DNA of 64,000 nt from Microbacteriaceae bacterium (lineage in GTDB: Bacteria > Actinomycetota > Actinomycetes > Actinomycetales > Microbacteriaceae): positions 124,001 to 188,000 of the forward strand of contig JAPSJW010000002.1 of assembly GCA_031177985.1 (NCBI GenBank). The letters run 5' to 3'. This document shows, one piece after another, positions 48,198 to 56,489 of the stretch. Numbering within the stretch: the stretch's first letter is position 1; every line of letters starts with the position of its first letter. Under the pieces are notes generated by a model, which had not been told where the DNA came from, made no database searches, and saw nothing but the letters and a program-made list of their open reading frames with translations. A program made the translations under genes and the position numbers.

Positions 48198-51014
48198 ATG
48201 ACGGGCGAGCGAACGCCTGACCGCAGCCGTGTCAGCCCGGTGCTCGTAGCACGGGAGGATGCGCTCGCCCTGGTGGAGCGGCGCTGGGCATCCGCCCGAA
48301 GCGGGGCGGGCCACCTGCTGCTGGTCGCCGGCGAGGCGGGCATCGGCAAGACCCGCATGCTGCACGAGGCCATCTCGGCGCTCGCGGCGCGGGAGGCGGT
48401 CGTGGCCGCATCGGCTTTCCCCTCCGACTCCGGCGCGCCCGGGGCGCTGCTGTACTCCCTCGCGGCAGACCTGATGCGACGGGGGCGGGTCGGCGAGGGC
48501 CGTGCCCTCGAGGGCGTGCTCCTCGACGAACGGTCCGACAAGGACGCACCGCGCCGCCGTCGCCTCCTCGTCGCCGAGCTGGCGCTGCAGGTGGAGCGGG
48601 TGCTGGGGAAGCATCCGACCCTCCTCGCAGTCGAGGACGTGCACTGGGCGGACGAGCTCAGCCTCGACGTGCTCGATCGACTCGCCACGGCGCTCCCCGT
48701 CACCAGCACTCTCATGCTCGCCACCTACCGCAGCGACGAGGTCGCGCCGGGATCCGCGCTCCGCAGCTGGCGCGCGCGGCTCCTCGCCCAGCGGCGCGCG
48801 GAGGAGCTGCGGCTCGCACGCCTCGAGCCTTCCGCCATCGCCGACGTGGCTGAGGCGATCGTGGGGTCACGCCCCGACCCCGCGATGCTGGACCTGCTCG
48901 TGGAACGCAGCGACGGCATCCCCCTGCACATCGAGGAACTGCTCGCAGCCGGATCCGTCGACGCGGTGCCCGAGACGGTCGCGGATGCGGTGCTCGCGCG
49001 GGTGCGGGAGCTCGCCACGGAGGAGCGCGCCACGCTCGCGGCGGCATCGGTGGTCGGCCGCTCCTTCGACGCCCGCACCCTCGCCGGCGCTCTCGGCGAG
49101 ACGGAGGCCTCGGTGCTCGCGCTGCTGGCTCCCTCCGTCGACCGGCAGCTGCTCGTCGCGAGACAGGGCGGCTGGGCGTTCGACTTCCGGCACGCCCTGA
49201 TCCGTGACGCCGTCTACGCCGGGATCCCGGCGGCGCGACGTCGCGAGCTGCACGCCGCCATCGCGGCCGCCGGATCCGGCATGCGGCCGGCGGTGCTCTC
49301 GTCGCACTGGGAGCACGCGGGCCGCAGCGAGGATGCCCATCGCACCGCGCTGCAGGCGGCGCTCGAGGCCGCTCGCGTGTCGGCGCATCGTGAGGCGGTC
49401 GAGTGTCTCCGGCGCGCGGCGCGGACCATCGATCCCGAGGCGTCGATCGTCGAGCGGGCCGCACTCGGCGCGAGGCTCGGCACGGAGCTCGCGGCGGTCG
49501 ACGACAACCGCGCTGCAGCGGAGGAGCTGGAACGGTCCGCCGACCTGTACCGGCGGGCGGGAGACGCGGTCGCAGCGGCGGAGCTCGTGCCGAGGCTGAT
49601 GGCGGTGCGTCACCTTCTCGGCGACGGCCTGGAGGCTCGGATCTCGCTCGCCCGCGATGCGCTCGCCGACCTCGATGGAGTCCGCCCGCGCCGTCAGGAC
49701 CTCGAGGCGGAACTGCTCGCCGCGATGGCGGCCGCGCACATGCTCGACCGCCGACTGGAACCGGCGGCCGACCTCGCCCGACGAGCTCGGGCGCTGGCCC
49801 CGACCGGAGCGTCGGGTGCCGCGCTGCGGTCGGCGATCGACACGACGCTCGGCTCCGTGCTGGTCTTCGCCGGCGAAGGGGACGAGGGCTGGGCCCTGCT
49901 CGAGGCGGCGTCGACCGAGGCCGAGCAGGCTGGACTGGAGGCGGAGGCTGCCAGAGCTCACCGCATGCACGCGTCCTGCGCGTCGGTGCTCGTCGAGCAC
50001 GAGCGAGCGGAACGCGCCCTGACCGTGGGACTGCCGTACACCGCATCGGTGGAGCGCTGGAACGACCACCACTACCTCGTGGCGCACCTCGCCCACGTCC
50101 GCTGGGCGGCGGGGGAGTGGCGGGAGAGCGAGCGGCAGGCGCGGCTGGCGCTCGCCGCAGGCGACGGCGTCACGACCCGCATCACCGCCCTGCACGTGCT
50201 CGGCTTCCTCGCGCTCGGACATGGGCGGGGCGCCGAAGCGGCCGAGCACCTCCATGAGGCCCTTCGGCTCGGCGAGCGGATGGGGGAGCTTCAGCGGGTG
50301 TCGCCGGCCCTCTGGGGCCTCGCCGAGCTGGCTGCCCAGCGGAGCGAGTTCGAGGCGGCCGAGGAGCTGTGCCGTCGCGGCCAGCGAGCGTCGGCCGAGG
50401 TGGACGATGCCGCCTACCTGTTCCCCTTCGTCGCGCTCGGTACTCGCGTCCTGCTGGCGAAGCGCCAGCTCGACGAGGCCGCGAGCTGGGTGAGCGACTG
50501 CTCCGAGGCGCTGCGGCGGCGAGCCATCCCGGGCACCCTGCCCGCCGTTCCTCACGCTGAGGGGTTGCTGCGCCTCGCCGAGGGCAGGACGGGCGAAGCC
50601 GCAACGCTGCTCGGAGAGGCCGCCGAGGGATGGCGAGCCAGGCGGCGGTTCTGGGAGGGCTCCTGGGCGGCGCTCGATCTGGCGGGATGCCTGGTGCGCT
50701 CGAGGCGGCCGTCCGCCGCGCACTCCCTGGCATCGGAGGTCGCCGCTGCGGCAGCGGCGGTCGGATCGGGTCCGCTGCAGTCCGCCGCCGCGAGGATCAG
50801 GGCCGCAGGCTCCGGCTCCCCGCTCTCGCCGCGCGAGCGCGCCGTGGCCGAGCTCGTGGCCGACGGCGCCACCAATCGGCAGATCGCCGCGGCTCTTGTG
50901 CTCTCGGTCAGCACGGTCGCCGCGCACGTCGAGCACATCCTCGCGAAGCTCGGGGCGGCGCGCAGGGCCGAGATCGCCGCCTGGGTCGCCACCGAACGGC
51001 GGGAGGGGCGCTAG
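48198..51014 (+). CDS. LuxR-family ATP-binding (LAL/MalT-like) transcriptional regulator
   Basis: A 938-residue regulator. Residues 15-300 are an AAA/STAND-type ATPase with Walker A GEAGIGKT (45-52) and Walker B LLAVEDVHWADE; residues 300-860 are TPR-like helical repeats; residues 870-938 are the LuxR HTH (LSPRERAVAELVADGATNRQ, then IAAALVLSVSTVAAHVEHIL). Such proteins sense a small ligand and activate distant or adjacent operons. The start is ATG with TAGAAT (48186-48191) six nt upstream, the closest -10 to consensus in this set. Its targets are not evident; the divergent DUF4242 and the convergent LLM genes are neighbours. It shares a CTAG stop with the LLM gene. Confidence 0.93.
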   Translation: MTGERTPDRSRVSPVLVAREDALALVERRWASARSGAGHLLLVAGEAGIGKTRMLHEAISALAAREAVVAASAFPSDSGAPGALLYSLAADLMRRGRVGEGRALEGVLLDERSDKDAPRRRRLLVAELALQVERVLGKHPTLLAVEDVHWADELSLDVLDRLATALPVTSTLMLATYRSDEVAPGSALRSWRARLLAQRRAEELRLARLEPSAIADVAEAIVGSRPDPAMLDLLVERSDGIPLHIEELLAAGSVDAVPETVADAVLARVRELATEERATLAAASVVGRSFDARTLAGALGETEASVLALLAPSVDRQLLVARQGGWAFDFRHALIRDAVYAGIPAARRRELHAAIAAAGSGMRPAVLSSHWEHAGRSEDAHRTALQAALEAARVSAHREAVECLRRAARTIDPEASIVERAALGARLGTELAAVDDNRAAAEELERSADLYRRAGDAVAAAELVPRLMAVRHLLGDGLEARISLARDALADLDGVRPRRQDLEAELLAAMAAAHMLDRRLEPAADLARRARALAPTGASGAALRSAIDTTLGSVLVFAGEGDEGWALLEAASTEAEQAGLEAEAARAHRMHASCASVLVEHERAERALTVGLPYTASVERWNDHHYLVAHLAHVRWAAGEWRESERQARLALAAGDGVTTRITALHVLGFLALGHGRGAEAAEHLHEALRLGERMGELQRVSPALWGLAELAAQRSEFEAAEELCRRGQRASAEVDDAAYLFPFVALGTRVLLAKRQLDEAASWVSDCSEALRRRAIPGTLPAVPHAEGLLRLAEGRTGEAATLLGEAAEGWRARRRFWEGSWAALDLAGCLVRSRRPSAAHSLASEVAAAAAAVGSGPLQSAAARIRAAGSGSPLSPRERAVAELVADGATNRQIAAALVLSVSTVAAHVEHILAKLGAARRAEIAAWVATERREGR

Positions 51015-52024
51015 CCCAGCGCCGGTCGGATCTCCTTGACGATCGTGGCCAGCATCCGCGCGTTGAAGTCGACGCCGAGCTGGTTCGGCACCGTCACGAG
51101 CACCGTGTCGGCGGCTCGCACTGCCTCGTCGCGCGCGAGCTCCTCGGCGATGCGGTCGGGCTCGCCGAGGTAGCTGCGTCCGAAGCGCGAGACGGCGCCG
51201 TCGAGGTAGCCGACCTGGTCCTGGGCGTCGGCCTGCGCGCGCAGACCGAAGTAGTGCCGGCTCTCGTCGTCGAAGAGCGGCAGGACGCTGCGGCTCACCG
51301 ACACGCGAGGCTCCCGCTCCCAGCCGGCCTCCTTCCAGGCCGCTCGGTAGAGCGCGATCTGCTCGGCCTGGAGCTGGTCGAACGGCACCCCGGTGTCCTC
51401 GGTGAGCAGCGTCGAGCTCATCAGGTTCATGCCCTGCTCGGCGGTCCAGACGGCCGTCGCGCGGGTGCCTGCGCCCCACCAGATCCGGTCGGGCAGACCC
51501 GGCGACCGTGGCTCGATCGCGAGCGGACCCGACGTGCCGGTGAACTGGGGGTTGGCCTGCGCGACCCCGGCTCCTGCGATCGCCGCGCGGAACACCTCGG
51601 TGTGCTGCCGCGCCATGTCGGCATCCGTCTGGCCCTCCTCGGGCACGTACCCGAAGGACTCGAAGCCGCGCAGCGCGGTCTCGGGTGAACCGCGGCTGAT
51701 GCCGAGCTGCAGACGCCCGCCGCCGAGCAGGTCGGTCGCGGCGGCCTCCTCGGCGAGATAGAGGGGATTCTCGTACCGCATGTCGACGACGCCGGTGCCG
51801 AACTCGATGCGCGAGGTGCGGGCGGCGACCGCCGCGAGCAGCGGGAAGGGTGATGCGAACTGCCGAGCGAAGTGGTGCACCCGGTAGAAGGCGCCGTCCG
51901 CGCCGACCTCCTCCGCCGCCACGGCCAGCTCGAGGCCCTGCAGCAGCGCGTCCGCCGCCGTGCGAGAGCGCGACCCGCGCACGTCCTGCCAGTGTCCGAA
52001 GGAGAGGAATCCGATGCGCTTCAC
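51011..52024 (-). CDS. LLM-class flavin-dependent monooxygenase
   Basis: A 337-residue bacterial-luciferase-like enzyme. KRIGFLSFGHWQDVRGSRSR is the first strand, HHFARQFASPFPLLAAVAAR the FMN region, then IEFGTGVVDMRYENPLYLAE, GGRLQLGISRG (the GR-x-x-x-G-x-G turn) and FVPEEGQ-type linker (here GYVPEEGQT). Substrate unknown. The start is GTG preceded by GAGGGG as SD; in-frame upstream codons were rejected because they lack a signal. Confidence 0.9.
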   Translation of the reverse strand: MKRIGFLSFGHWQDVRGSRSRTAADALLQGLELAVAAEEVGADGAFYRVHHFARQFASPFPLLAAVAARTSRIEFGTGVVDMRYENPLYLAEEAAATDLLGGGRLQLGISRGSPETALRGFESFGYVPEEGQTDADMARQHTEVFRAAIAGAGVAQANPQFTGTSGPLAIEPRSPGLPDRIWWGAGTRATAVWTAEQGMNLMSSTLLTEDTGVPFDQLQAEQIALYRAAWKEAGWEREPRVSVSRSVLPLFDDESRHYFGLRAQADAQDQVGYLDGAVSRFGRSYLGEPDRIAEELARDEAVRAADTVLVTVPNQLGVDFNARMLATIVKEIRPALG

Positions 52025-52101
52025 CCCCTCTTCAGCAACGCGGCAGGGTTCTCGCATTCCCCGCGCAGATTCGGATCCTCAGTGCCCACCAGAATGGGCG
52101 G

Positions 52102-52530
52102 ATGACATTGCGACGCCTCGCCCTCGTCGGGATCGTCCTCTACGCCGGTCTCATCGGGTGGGCGACCCTCGGGCCTGTGCCCTGGCGCAACCCGGCCAAC
52201 GAGGCGGCGAACGGCGTCTTCAGCTTCGGACTGTGGACCGACGCCACGACCTGGAGTCAGGGCACGCTGCGCGAGTTCGTGGCCAACGTGCTGATGTTCC
52301 TGCCGCTCGGTGCGCTGCTCGTCGTGGCGGTGGGCATCCGTCGCTGGTGGCTCGCCGTGCTGATTGCGATCGGCGCCACTCTGGCGATCGAGGTGGCCCA
52401 GCTGCCGATGGACGACCGCATCTCCGACCCCCGCGACCTGGTGGCGAACACCGTGGGCGCGCTCGTCGGCGTCGCCCTGGCCGCCCGCCTGGCCAGGCGC
52501 CGACCGGCGCTCAACGCAGCGGCTCGATGA
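52102..52530 (+). CDS. VanZ-family membrane protein
   Basis: A 142-residue protein with four spans. The VanZ pattern is visible: GPVPWRNPANEAANGVFSFG, REFVANVLMFLPLGALLVVA (N-x-x-x-F-x-P-x-G), AIGATLAIEVAQLPMDDRIS and DPRDLVANTVGALVGVALA (D-x-x-D-x-x-x-N-x-x-G). VanZ in enterococci gives teicoplanin resistance; distant homologues have unknown roles. CAGAAT lies six nt before the ATG. The 3' end overlaps the convergent SRAP gene by 20 nt. Confidence 0.92.
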   Translation: MTLRRLALVGIVLYAGLIGWATLGPVPWRNPANEAANGVFSFGLWTDATTWSQGTLREFVANVLMFLPLGALLVVAVGIRRWWLAVLIAIGATLAIEVAQLPMDDRISDPRDLVANTVGALVGVALAARLARRRPALNAAAR

Positions 52531-53191
52531 GCTCCTGGTAGTCGTTGCGGGGGCTGTTCACGTCTCTCGACACCTCGTAGTGGGTCAGGGAGTGCGCCAC
52601 CTCGAACGATGAGCGGTCGAGCAGGGCGACGAGCTCCGTCGCGTCGAGGCCCTCGCCGAGCCAGTCGTCGATGGCCTCGGGGGTGAGGCAGGCGGGCATC
52701 CGGTCGTGCACCTCGCCCGGTGCCACATGCGCATCGCGGGTGATGATCGACATCGAGAGCCGCCAGCGGTCGGGGTCGTCCTCATCCTTGGCCGGGTCCG
52801 CCCAGGCGCGGATGAGGCCCGCCATGGCGAGAGCTCCCTCGGGCTCGTGGATGAAGAACGGCTGCTTGCCCGTCTCGCGCTGCTGCCACTCGTAGTAGCC
52901 GAGCGCCGGCACGACGCACCGGGCCTTCAGCAGCGGACCCTTGAACATGCCGTTGGTGGCGATCGTCTCGATGCGGGCGTTGATCACGGGGCGCCCCTTG
53001 CCGAACTCCTTCGCTCGCGGAGCCACCATGCCCCAGTGCACGCTGGCGAGTTCGCGCTCGCCTCCGCGCTCGCGCACGACCGCGACGTCCTGCGTCGGCG
53101 AGACGTTGTAGCTCTCGGGAAGATCGAAGCCCTCGACGAGCGAGGGGAGGTACTGCTTCACGGTCTGGTTGACCACGAATCGGCCGCACAT
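52511..53191 (-). CDS. SOS-response-associated (SRAP/HMCES-like) protein
   Basis: A 226-residue SRAP protein (YedK/HMCES family), which crosslinks to abasic sites in single-stranded DNA through its N-terminal Cys2. The start MCGRFVVNQT places Cys2 correctly and so fixes the start codon. Further motifs: YNVSPTQDVAVV, INARIETIATNGMFKGPLLK then ARCVVPALGYYEWQQ (Glu), and MSIITRDAHVAPGEVHDRMP (His). CACAAT lies six nt upstream. Single gene, convergent with VanZ. Confidence 0.96.
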   Translation of the reverse strand: MCGRFVVNQTVKQYLPSLVEGFDLPESYNVSPTQDVAVVRERGGERELASVHWGMVAPRAKEFGKGRPVINARIETIATNGMFKGPLLKARCVVPALGYYEWQQRETGKQPFFIHEPEGALAMAGLIRAWADPAKDEDDPDRWRLSMSIITRDAHVAPGEVHDRMPACLTPEAIDDWLGEGLDATELVALLDRSSFEVAHSLTHYEVSRDVNSPRNDYQELIEPLR

Positions 53192-53229
53192 GTCCCCATT
53201 GTGACCGACACCGCCGACGGCGCACCGGA

Positions 53230-53577
53230 TCAGGGCACGAGCACCTTCGCGAGCGCTTCGAGGGACCCGGGCACGAGGGTGTACCAGGCCCAGGTGCCGC
53301 GCTTCTCGCGGACGAGGAAACCCGCCTCGACGAGCTGCTTGAGGTGATGCGAGACGGTCGGCTGGCTCAGCTCGAGCGCGTCCACCAGGTCGCAGACGCA
53401 GGCCTCGGACTCCGGTGAGGCGGCGATCAGCGAGATGACCCTCAGCCGGGCGGGATCCGCGAGCACCTTGAGAGCCCTCGCGAGGGTCTCCGCGTCCGGG
53501 GCGCTCAGCGCCCCCTGGGTGATCGGAGTGCAGTACTCCGCGACATCGCGCAGGGGGAGCAGTACGGGCGTGGACAT
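53230..53577 (-). CDS. arsR: ArsR-type arsenic-responsive repressor
   Basis: A 115-residue winged-helix repressor. ALKVLADPARLRVISLIAAS is the first helix pair, SEACVCDLVDALELSQPTVS then HHLKQLVEAGFLVREKRGTW the recognition helix and wing. Cys60 and Cys62 (ACVC) are the classical metal pair; Cys15 in AEYC could be the third ligand, as in the Corynebacterium-type ArsR where an N-terminal Cys takes part. The start is ATG with TATACT (53589-53584) six nt upstream, which overlaps a 20-bp palindrome, so it is autorepressed. Divergent from the rest of the ars locus. Confidence 0.93.
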   Translation of the reverse strand: MSTPVLLPLRDVAEYCTPITQGALSAPDAETLARALKVLADPARLRVISLIAASPESEACVCDLVDALELSQPTVSHHLKQLVEAGFLVREKRGTWAWYTLVPGSLEALAKVLVP

Positions 53578-53586
53578 CTTGGCAGT

Positions 53587-53606
53587 ATATCGACGCAAAT
53601 CGATAT
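53587..53606. promoter_or_regulatory. ArsR operator ATATCGA-N6-TCGATAT
   Basis: A perfect 7-6-7 inverted repeat overlapping the arsR -10 (minus strand) and abutting the -35 TTGACG of the divergent ars genes. Two CATCGATG palindromes at 53614-53621 and 53647-53654 could be extra half-sites. Confidence 0.8.
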
Positions 53607-53635
53607 TGACGAGCATCGATGCGATCCGCCATACT
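53606..53635 (+). promoter_or_regulatory. Promoter of the rightward ars genes
   Basis: TTGACG (53606-53611), an 18-nt spacer and CATACT (53630-53635). Transcription would start near 53642, giving a leader of about 25 nt that carries AAGGAGG before the small Cys-containing gene. Confidence 0.65.
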
Positions 53636-53665
53636 CCATCGACAGACATCGATGAAGGAGGTCGG

Positions 53666-53854
53666 ATGCTTCCCGCCAGCCCCGAATACGTCCTGCGAGC
53701 CCACGCGATCGAGTCCGCGATCGCCCGCACCGAGCGCGCCCGCCGCCGCCCCGCGGCCCTCGAGTCGGAGCCGCCCGCGCCTTCTCGACGCACGCTTCCC
53801 GTCGTCTCGCTCTGTGCCGGAATGGTGCCCGCTGCAGGTCCGTCGTGCTGCTGA
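53666..53854 (+). CDS. Small protein with C-terminal Cys-Cys in the ars locus
   Basis: A 62-residue protein whose start is backed by a strong AAGGAGG SD and which overlaps the flavoprotein gene by 10 nt, so it is translated as the first gene of the ars transcript. The N-terminal 35 residues form a basic amphipathic helix (EYVLRAHAIESAIARTERARRR), the middle is Pro-rich, and the end LCAGMVPAAGPSCC holds three cysteines (C50, C61, C62). I know no family for it. Cys residues and context suggest As(III) or thiol chemistry, for instance a metallochaperone-like donor, but this is inference. Confidence 0.65.
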   Translation: MLPASPEYVLRAHAIESAIARTERARRRPAALESEPPAPSRRTLPVVSLCAGMVPAAGPSCC

Positions 53855-54996
53855 GCGGAAGCGCGCCGGTCGCCGTCATCGGCGCGGGGCCCATCGGTCT
53901 CGCGGCCGCGGCGCGGCTCGCCGCGTCGCAGACACCCTTCGTCCTGCTCGAGGCCGGTCCCCGCGCGGCGGCCTCGGTCGCGGCGTGGTCGCACGTGCGG
54001 ATGTTCTCGCCCTGGTCGGAGGTCGTGGACGAGATCGCGGCCGCAGCCCTCCGCGACTCGGGCTGGATCGAGCCCGACCGGAAGGAGCTGCCGACCGGCG
54101 GCGAACTGGTGGCCCGCTACCTGCAGCCCCTCGCCGAGCTTCCGCAGCTGGCGCCCCGCATCCGCTACGACGCCCGGGTGGTGTCGGTGTCGCGGAGTCC
54201 GCAGGGGTTCGACCTCGAACTCGCGACCGGCGAGGTCGTGAACGCCTCCCTGGTGCTCGACTGCTCGGGGACCTTCGCCACGCCGGTCCCGCCGCCCGCA
54301 GGCGCCCGGGAGCTCGCGGACCGCGTCGGCGGCGCCGTCCCCGACGTGCTGGGTGCCGATCGCGAGCGCTTCGCCGACCGGCACACCGCCGTCGTCGGCG
54401 CCGGCCACTCCGCTGCGCAGGCGCTGCTCGCCCTCGTGGCGCTGCGCGCGGCGCATCCGTCGACGAGGGCGACATGGGTGCTGCGCCGCGCCGACGCTGC
54501 TCGGCTGAAGCCCGACGGTGACGACGCGGTGTCGGCGCGCGTCGCGCTCGAACGGAGGCTGGAGGCCGCCGTCGACGCCGCGGACATCGACGTCGTCCGG
54601 GGATTCGCGATCGGCTCGATGCGGGCGGACGGCGACGGTGTCGCGATGGTCGCCGCGGACGGTGGCGAACTGGTCGCCGATCGCGTCGTGCTCGCGACGG
54701 GGTTCGCTCCCGACCTGCGGATGCTCGACGCCCTCGCCCTCGACCTCGACCCGGTGCTCGAGTGCCCGCGCCTCCTGGCGCCGATCATCGATCCCACGAT
54801 CCACACCTGCGGCACCGTCGCGCGCCACGGAGCCGAGGTGCTGCGTCACCCGGAACCAGGGCTCTGGGTGCTCGGCATGAAGAGCTACGGCCGCGCGCCG
54901 TCGTTCCTGCTGAGCACCGGCTACGGCCAGCTCGACTCGGTCCTCGCGCAGTCGTCCACTCACCGGCCCGTTCCGGCAGGTACTCTCGTCCCGTGA
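53845..54996 (+). CDS. Ars-locus NAD(P)/FAD flavoprotein (ArsO-like)
   Basis: A 383-residue flavin oxidoreductase. The FAD site PVAVIGAGPIGLAAAARLA, an NADPH site HTAVVGAGHSAAQALLALVA in the middle, and LATGFAPDLRMLDAL near the end follow the flavin-monooxygenase/ThiF-free trimethylamine oxidase-like layout seen in flavoproteins of actinobacterial ars operons. The start is GTG, inside the end of the small Cys gene. Its TGA overlaps the arsC GTG (GTGA). Its chemistry in arsenic metabolism is not established. Confidence 0.85.
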   Translation: MLLSGSAPVAVIGAGPIGLAAAARLAASQTPFVLLEAGPRAAASVAAWSHVRMFSPWSEVVDEIAAAALRDSGWIEPDRKELPTGGELVARYLQPLAELPQLAPRIRYDARVVSVSRSPQGFDLELATGEVVNASLVLDCSGTFATPVPPPAGARELADRVGGAVPDVLGADRERFADRHTAVVGAGHSAAQALLALVALRAAHPSTRATWVLRRADAARLKPDGDDAVSARVALERRLEAAVDAADIDVVRGFAIGSMRADGDGVAMVAADGGELVADRVVLATGFAPDLRMLDALALDLDPVLECPRLLAPIIDPTIHTCGTVARHGAEVLRHPEPGLWVLGMKSYGRAPSFLLSTGYGQLDSVLAQSSTHRPVPAGTLVP

Positions 54997-55397
54997 CCGA
55001 GCGCCCCACCGTCCTCTTCGTCTGCGTCCACAATGCCGGGCGCTCCCAGATGGCCGCCGGCTATCTCCGCCACCTGGCAGGCGACCGCGTCGAGGTGCTC
55101 TCGGCCGGATCCGAGCCGAAGGACGCCATCAACGCCGTCGCCGTCGAGGCGATGGCCGAGGAGGGCATCGACATCGCGGGCAGCACGCCGAAGGTGCTGA
55201 CCGTGGATGCGGTGCGCGAGTCGGATGTCGTCATCACGATGGGCTGCGGCGACGCCTGCCCGATCTTCCCGGGCAAGCGCTACGAGGACTGGACCCTCGA
55301 CGACCCGGCCGGGCAGCCCCTCGAGGCGGTCCGCCCGATCCGGGACGACATCCGTCGGCGGGTGGAATCGCTCCTGGAGGAGATCCTCCCGGCCTGA
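54993..55397 (+). CDS. arsC: Arsenate reductase, low-molecular-weight phosphatase fold
   Basis: A 134-residue arsenate reductase of the LMW-PTPase/thioredoxin- or mycothiol-linked type. The P-loop is CVHNAGRS (Cys11) and the shuttle cysteines are likely C85 and C89 in MGCGDACPIF; the WTLDDPAG segment supplies the Asp. TACTCT (54981-54986) six nt before the GTG hints at an extra internal leaderless promoter besides coupling to the flavoprotein gene. No arsB or acr3 follows. Confidence 0.95.
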   Translation: MTERPTVLFVCVHNAGRSQMAAGYLRHLAGDRVEVLSAGSEPKDAINAVAVEAMAEEGIDIAGSTPKVLTVDAVRESDVVITMGCGDACPIFPGKRYEDWTLDDPAGQPLEAVRPIRDDIRRRVESLLEEILPA

Positions 55398-55431
55398 TCC
55401 CGCCGCTACGCTGAACGCGGAAGGGACGCTC

Positions 55432-56481
55432 ATGACCGATCCGAATCAGCCGCCCCAGCAGCCCGGCTATCCGACTCAGGGGCAGCCCGGCGTCCCTCAG
55501 CCGCCCTATCCGCCTCAGGGGCCGCCCCAGCAGGCTCAGCCGGCCGGTCCACAGCAGCCGCCGTACCCGCAGCAGCCGTACGGCGCCCCCGGGCAGCAGC
55601 CGTCGTATCCGCCGGCCGCCTCTCAGCCGCCGCAGCAGCCGCCCCAGCCACAGGGTCCGTACCAGCCCACGCAGCAGTATCCGCAGGGTCCCTACCAGCC
55701 CACGCAGCAGTATCCGCAGCAGCCCTACCCCGGCCAGCAGCAGTACGGCCCCCCGCCAGGAGGGCCCCGGCCGCCGAAGCGCGGTTTCCCGGCGTGGGCC
55801 TGGTGGCTGATCGGCGGGGGCGTGCTCCTGGTGATCCTGCTCATCGTCGGCGCGGTGATCGTCGCGAACGCGTTCGGCAACCTCGCGCGGCCGGCGCCGG
55901 TCCCCACGCCTGCGCCCACGGCGACGGAGAGTGCGCCGAGCCCGAGCGAGCCCGACGCTCCGGACACCGCGGGCGATCTGCCCGACCCCGTCACGATGGA
56001 GGCTGGTTCCGAGCTCCCGGCCGACCTGCAGCCCGGATTCTCGGCCACCTTCGGCGACACCGGCTGGGACTACGACCTGGAGAAGGAGAACTTCACCAAC
56101 GGCACCGGCAACTACCTCGACGAGGAGACCGGCTGCACCGCGTACTCGTACCAGACCCTCGCGACGGACCTCGACTTCGTCGAGGGCGACGACCACGGCA
56201 ACTCGATCCAGATCCTCGAGACCTGGTTCGAGGAGACGGACCTCCCCGAGCCCGGGTCGTACTTCATCGAGGACAGCTTCGACGGCACCTCGGTCGAGTT
56301 CCTGGCGATCCAGAGCGACTACGACGACGGCTCGTCGACCGTGACGATCTCGCGCGGGTTCGCCGCGACGAACATCGCCATGATCGCCGAGGTCACCTGT
56401 CCCTCGGGCACGGATGTGGTCGAGCAGTTCGAGCAGGAGGCGCTCGTCTGGCTGGGGGTCTCCTTCCTCCCCGCTCCGTAG
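55432..56481 (+). CDS. Pro/Gln/Tyr-rich single-span membrane protein
   Basis: A 349-residue protein. Residues 1-120 are a cytoplasmic PQPGYP-type repeat tract including two copies of GPYQPTQQYPQ; one span follows (WAWWLIGGGVLLVILLIVGA), then a Pro/Ser/Thr linker and a 170-residue extracytoplasmic domain with a Cys pair (ETGC...TCPSG) and acidic strands. This shape is common in actinobacterial DUF-type envelope proteins. GGAAGGGACGC precedes the ATG, and TACGCT is a likely -10 21 nt upstream. Function unknown. Confidence 0.8.
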   Translation: MTDPNQPPQQPGYPTQGQPGVPQPPYPPQGPPQQAQPAGPQQPPYPQQPYGAPGQQPSYPPAASQPPQQPPQPQGPYQPTQQYPQGPYQPTQQYPQQPYPGQQQYGPPPGGPRPPKRGFPAWAWWLIGGGVLLVILLIVGAVIVANAFGNLARPAPVPTPAPTATESAPSPSEPDAPDTAGDLPDPVTMEAGSELPADLQPGFSATFGDTGWDYDLEKENFTNGTGNYLDEETGCTAYSYQTLATDLDFVEGDDHGNSIQILETWFEETDLPEPGSYFIEDSFDGTSVEFLAIQSDYDDGSSTVTISRGFAATNIAMIAEVTCPSGTDVVEQFEQEALVWLGVSFLPAP

Positions 56482-56489
56482 GCGGAGCC

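Noticed and set aside
48867-51479. An 870-codon frame antisense to the LuxR-type regulator and the LLM gene region
   Set aside because: Spans two genes; composition is typical of antisense shadows.
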